Assembly (NCBI RefSeq): GCF_016772275.1
Contig: NZ_CP065425.1
Coordinates: 3,758,001-3,822,000, forward strand
Source of the DNA: Heyndrickxia vini
GTDB taxonomy: Bacteria > Bacillota > Bacilli > Bacillales > Bacillaceae_C
Direction of reading: 5' to 3'
DNA length: 64,000 nucleotides
The notes below the pieces were generated by a model, which saw nothing but the letters and a program-made list of their open reading frames with translations, ran no database searches and was not told the origin of the DNA. The translations under genes were made by a program, and so were the position numbers. Shown here piece by piece: positions 62,940 through 64,000 of the stretch; positions within the stretch are counted from its first letter, which is position 1, and each line of letters opens with the position of its first letter.

Positions 62940-64000
62940 TTGAAATTATATTATTATTTATCTAAATCGAAAAAACGGCGTATTCAATTAGAAAGCATAG
63001 ATATATACGCACTTCTTTTCTTGAACGAACAGGGCATATTATCACAACCTCAGTTTTATGAATTTTACTCTCTCTTAAAACATATAAGTGATGCTGCTTT
63101 CCGTAGAAAAATGAGTCGGTGGGACAATGCTAATATCATAGAAAAACGCAAAGAAAAAATGCAAAATGGATATGAAATGGCAATTATCAACTTAACACCT
63201 GCAGGTCAAACAATTCTCAAAAAACTCGGCTACTTGGGTATGGAAGAAAAACTGAAATATCAGGCAAAGAGCAACTTAGATCATACCCTCGCTATTAAAC
63301 AATCTGTTATAGAAATTTTAAAATGCATTAGTCAAAAAGAGCCTTTTTATATTGCTGATGGAGGAAAATATGTTATTCCGTTCAGAGAAGATAACGATGA
63401 AGATTTAGAACAACCTATTATTATCTTTAAGAAGCAAAATTACGGTAATGACTTTATTCCCTCTTTAAAATCATTATCCCAGTACAATGCTACTTTCATC
63501 GACAGACACAGAGAATTAGGTGTGCCGCAATCTTTTATCCCACAGGAATTCACCCTTATTAATAAGCAACTTGGTGATAAGACTGGATTAATACCAGATT
63601 GGATATTCAAAATTAGAGACACATACCTCTACATCGAAGTGGATAGTGGAAATGAAAAAATAAAAACTAAACGTGATCATACCAATACGATAATCGAAAA
63701 GCATGATGTTAGATCTATCGAAGGAAAACTGTACCGATATGAAGAGTTGGCTAAGAACGATAGAGAGCATAACCACAAAGTCATCTTCGCTTTAATGGAT
63801 GATAGTGATGTGGTAATAACCAAGAACATCCATAGCAACAAAGACATTCGTATTGCCAACTTAAAACATGAAATTGCTCATATGAACGACTACAATGACT
63901 GGAAAATTGGGGTTTATGTTAGCGGTATGAAAAGATTTTACACAGTTTTTGAAGCAGTATATCTAGAACTGATCAATAACATAAAATCATATAACTATGA
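62940..64000 (+). CDS. Replication-relaxation family protein (MloA-like), partial
   Basis: TTG 62940, 9 nt after AAAAGGAG, opens a frame that runs to the window end (at least 353 codons). N-terminal winged-helix-like segment (DIYALLFLNEQGILSQPQFYEF, then RKMSRWDNANIIEKRK) and a central IPDWIFKIRDTYLYIEVDSGNEK, a motif PDxxx...ExD that resembles the nuclease-like half of Bacillus plasmid replication-relaxation proteins. These genes lie near transfer or replication genes of conjugative plasmids. C-terminus not seen. Confidence 0.65.
   Translation, partial: MKLYYYLSKSKKRRIQLESIDIYALLFLNEQGILSQPQFYEFYSLLKHISDAAFRRKMSRWDNANIIEKRKEKMQNGYEMAIINLTPAGQTILKKLGYLGMEEKLKYQAKSNLDHTLAIKQSVIEILKCISQKEPFYIADGGKYVIPFREDNDEDLEQPIIIFKKQNYGNDFIPSLKSLSQYNATFIDRHRELGVPQSFIPQEFTLINKQLGDKTGLIPDWIFKIRDTYLYIEVDSGNEKIKTKRDHTNTIIEKHDVRSIEGKLYRYEELAKNDREHNHKVIFALMDDSDVVITKNIHSNKDIRIANLKHEIAHMNDYNDWKIGVYVSGMKRFYTVFEAVYLELINNIKSYNY

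Overview
The window looks like a low-GC, spore-former-type Firmicute of the family Bacillaceae. The evidence is AT-rich codon use, strong AGGAGG-type ribosome binding sites, and many Bacillus-type families: a LicR-type PTS regulator, YqeB, AadK, Mph, a Bacillus-type chloramphenicol acetyltransferase with its leader peptide, and the DUF6431/DUF5348 transposon genes. I cannot name the species from sequence alone.

Region 1 (1-25 kb) is mostly chromosomal in character. It holds the end of a GH1 6-phospho-beta-glucosidase gene and a LicR-like regulator, a uracil-DNA glycosylase, and a CPBP protease divergent from a PlcR/Rgg-type regulator across a perfect 20-bp palindrome. A one-module NRPS (A-T-reductase) sits with its own phosphopantetheinyl transferase. 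A chemotaxis receptor gene lies behind a c-di-GMP-I riboswitch and a terminator. There is a sigma/anti-sigma fusion protein, a TIGR01777 epimerase, and an Hsp33-MerR operon with a textbook 19-bp-spacer MerR promoter. Two IS3-family elements, several decayed genes, and a ~220-bp mosaic intergenic repeat (one copy split by an IS) show turnover.

Region 2 (25.4-37.3 kb) is an antibiotic-resistance cluster lying between two direct copies of a ~170-bp degenerate repeat. It encodes an ABC-F ribosome-protection protein, an RlmA-like rRNA methyltransferase, a nucleotidyltransferase, a small methyltransferase, a phosphotransferase, CatA, AadK, another (frameshifted) methyltransferase, a VOC protein, a macrolide phosphotransferase, YqeB and a TetR regulator. 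Three of the genes carry leader-peptide or attenuator structures that suggest induction by ribosome-targeting drugs.

Region 3 (39.5-48.7 kb) is a probable defence island, all on the minus strand: a hypothetical protein, a PLD-like nuclease, an IRG/Era-like GTPase, a class 2 OLD nuclease plus UvrD-like helicase pair (Gabija-like), a stand-alone group II-like reverse transcriptase with a ~350-nt structured upstream region, and a DUF1643 protein. The reverse transcriptase unit is my best candidate for an undescribed system.

Region 4 (48.7-64 kb) is mobile. A four-gene transposon (DDE transposase, AAA ATPase, DUF5348, DUF6431) is followed by an integrative or plasmid-like element. That element carries a recombinase whose domains are in permuted order, a decayed GTPase-type conflict operon, a HTH repressor, an iteron-like cluster beside a DUF927-type helicase, a ribbon-helix-helix protein, and a replication-relaxation (MloA-like) protein running off the end. 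Three genes here (recombinase, helicase and one hypothetical) share the same kind of terminator-like leader just before their ribosome binding site, which suggests common control by attenuation or antitermination.
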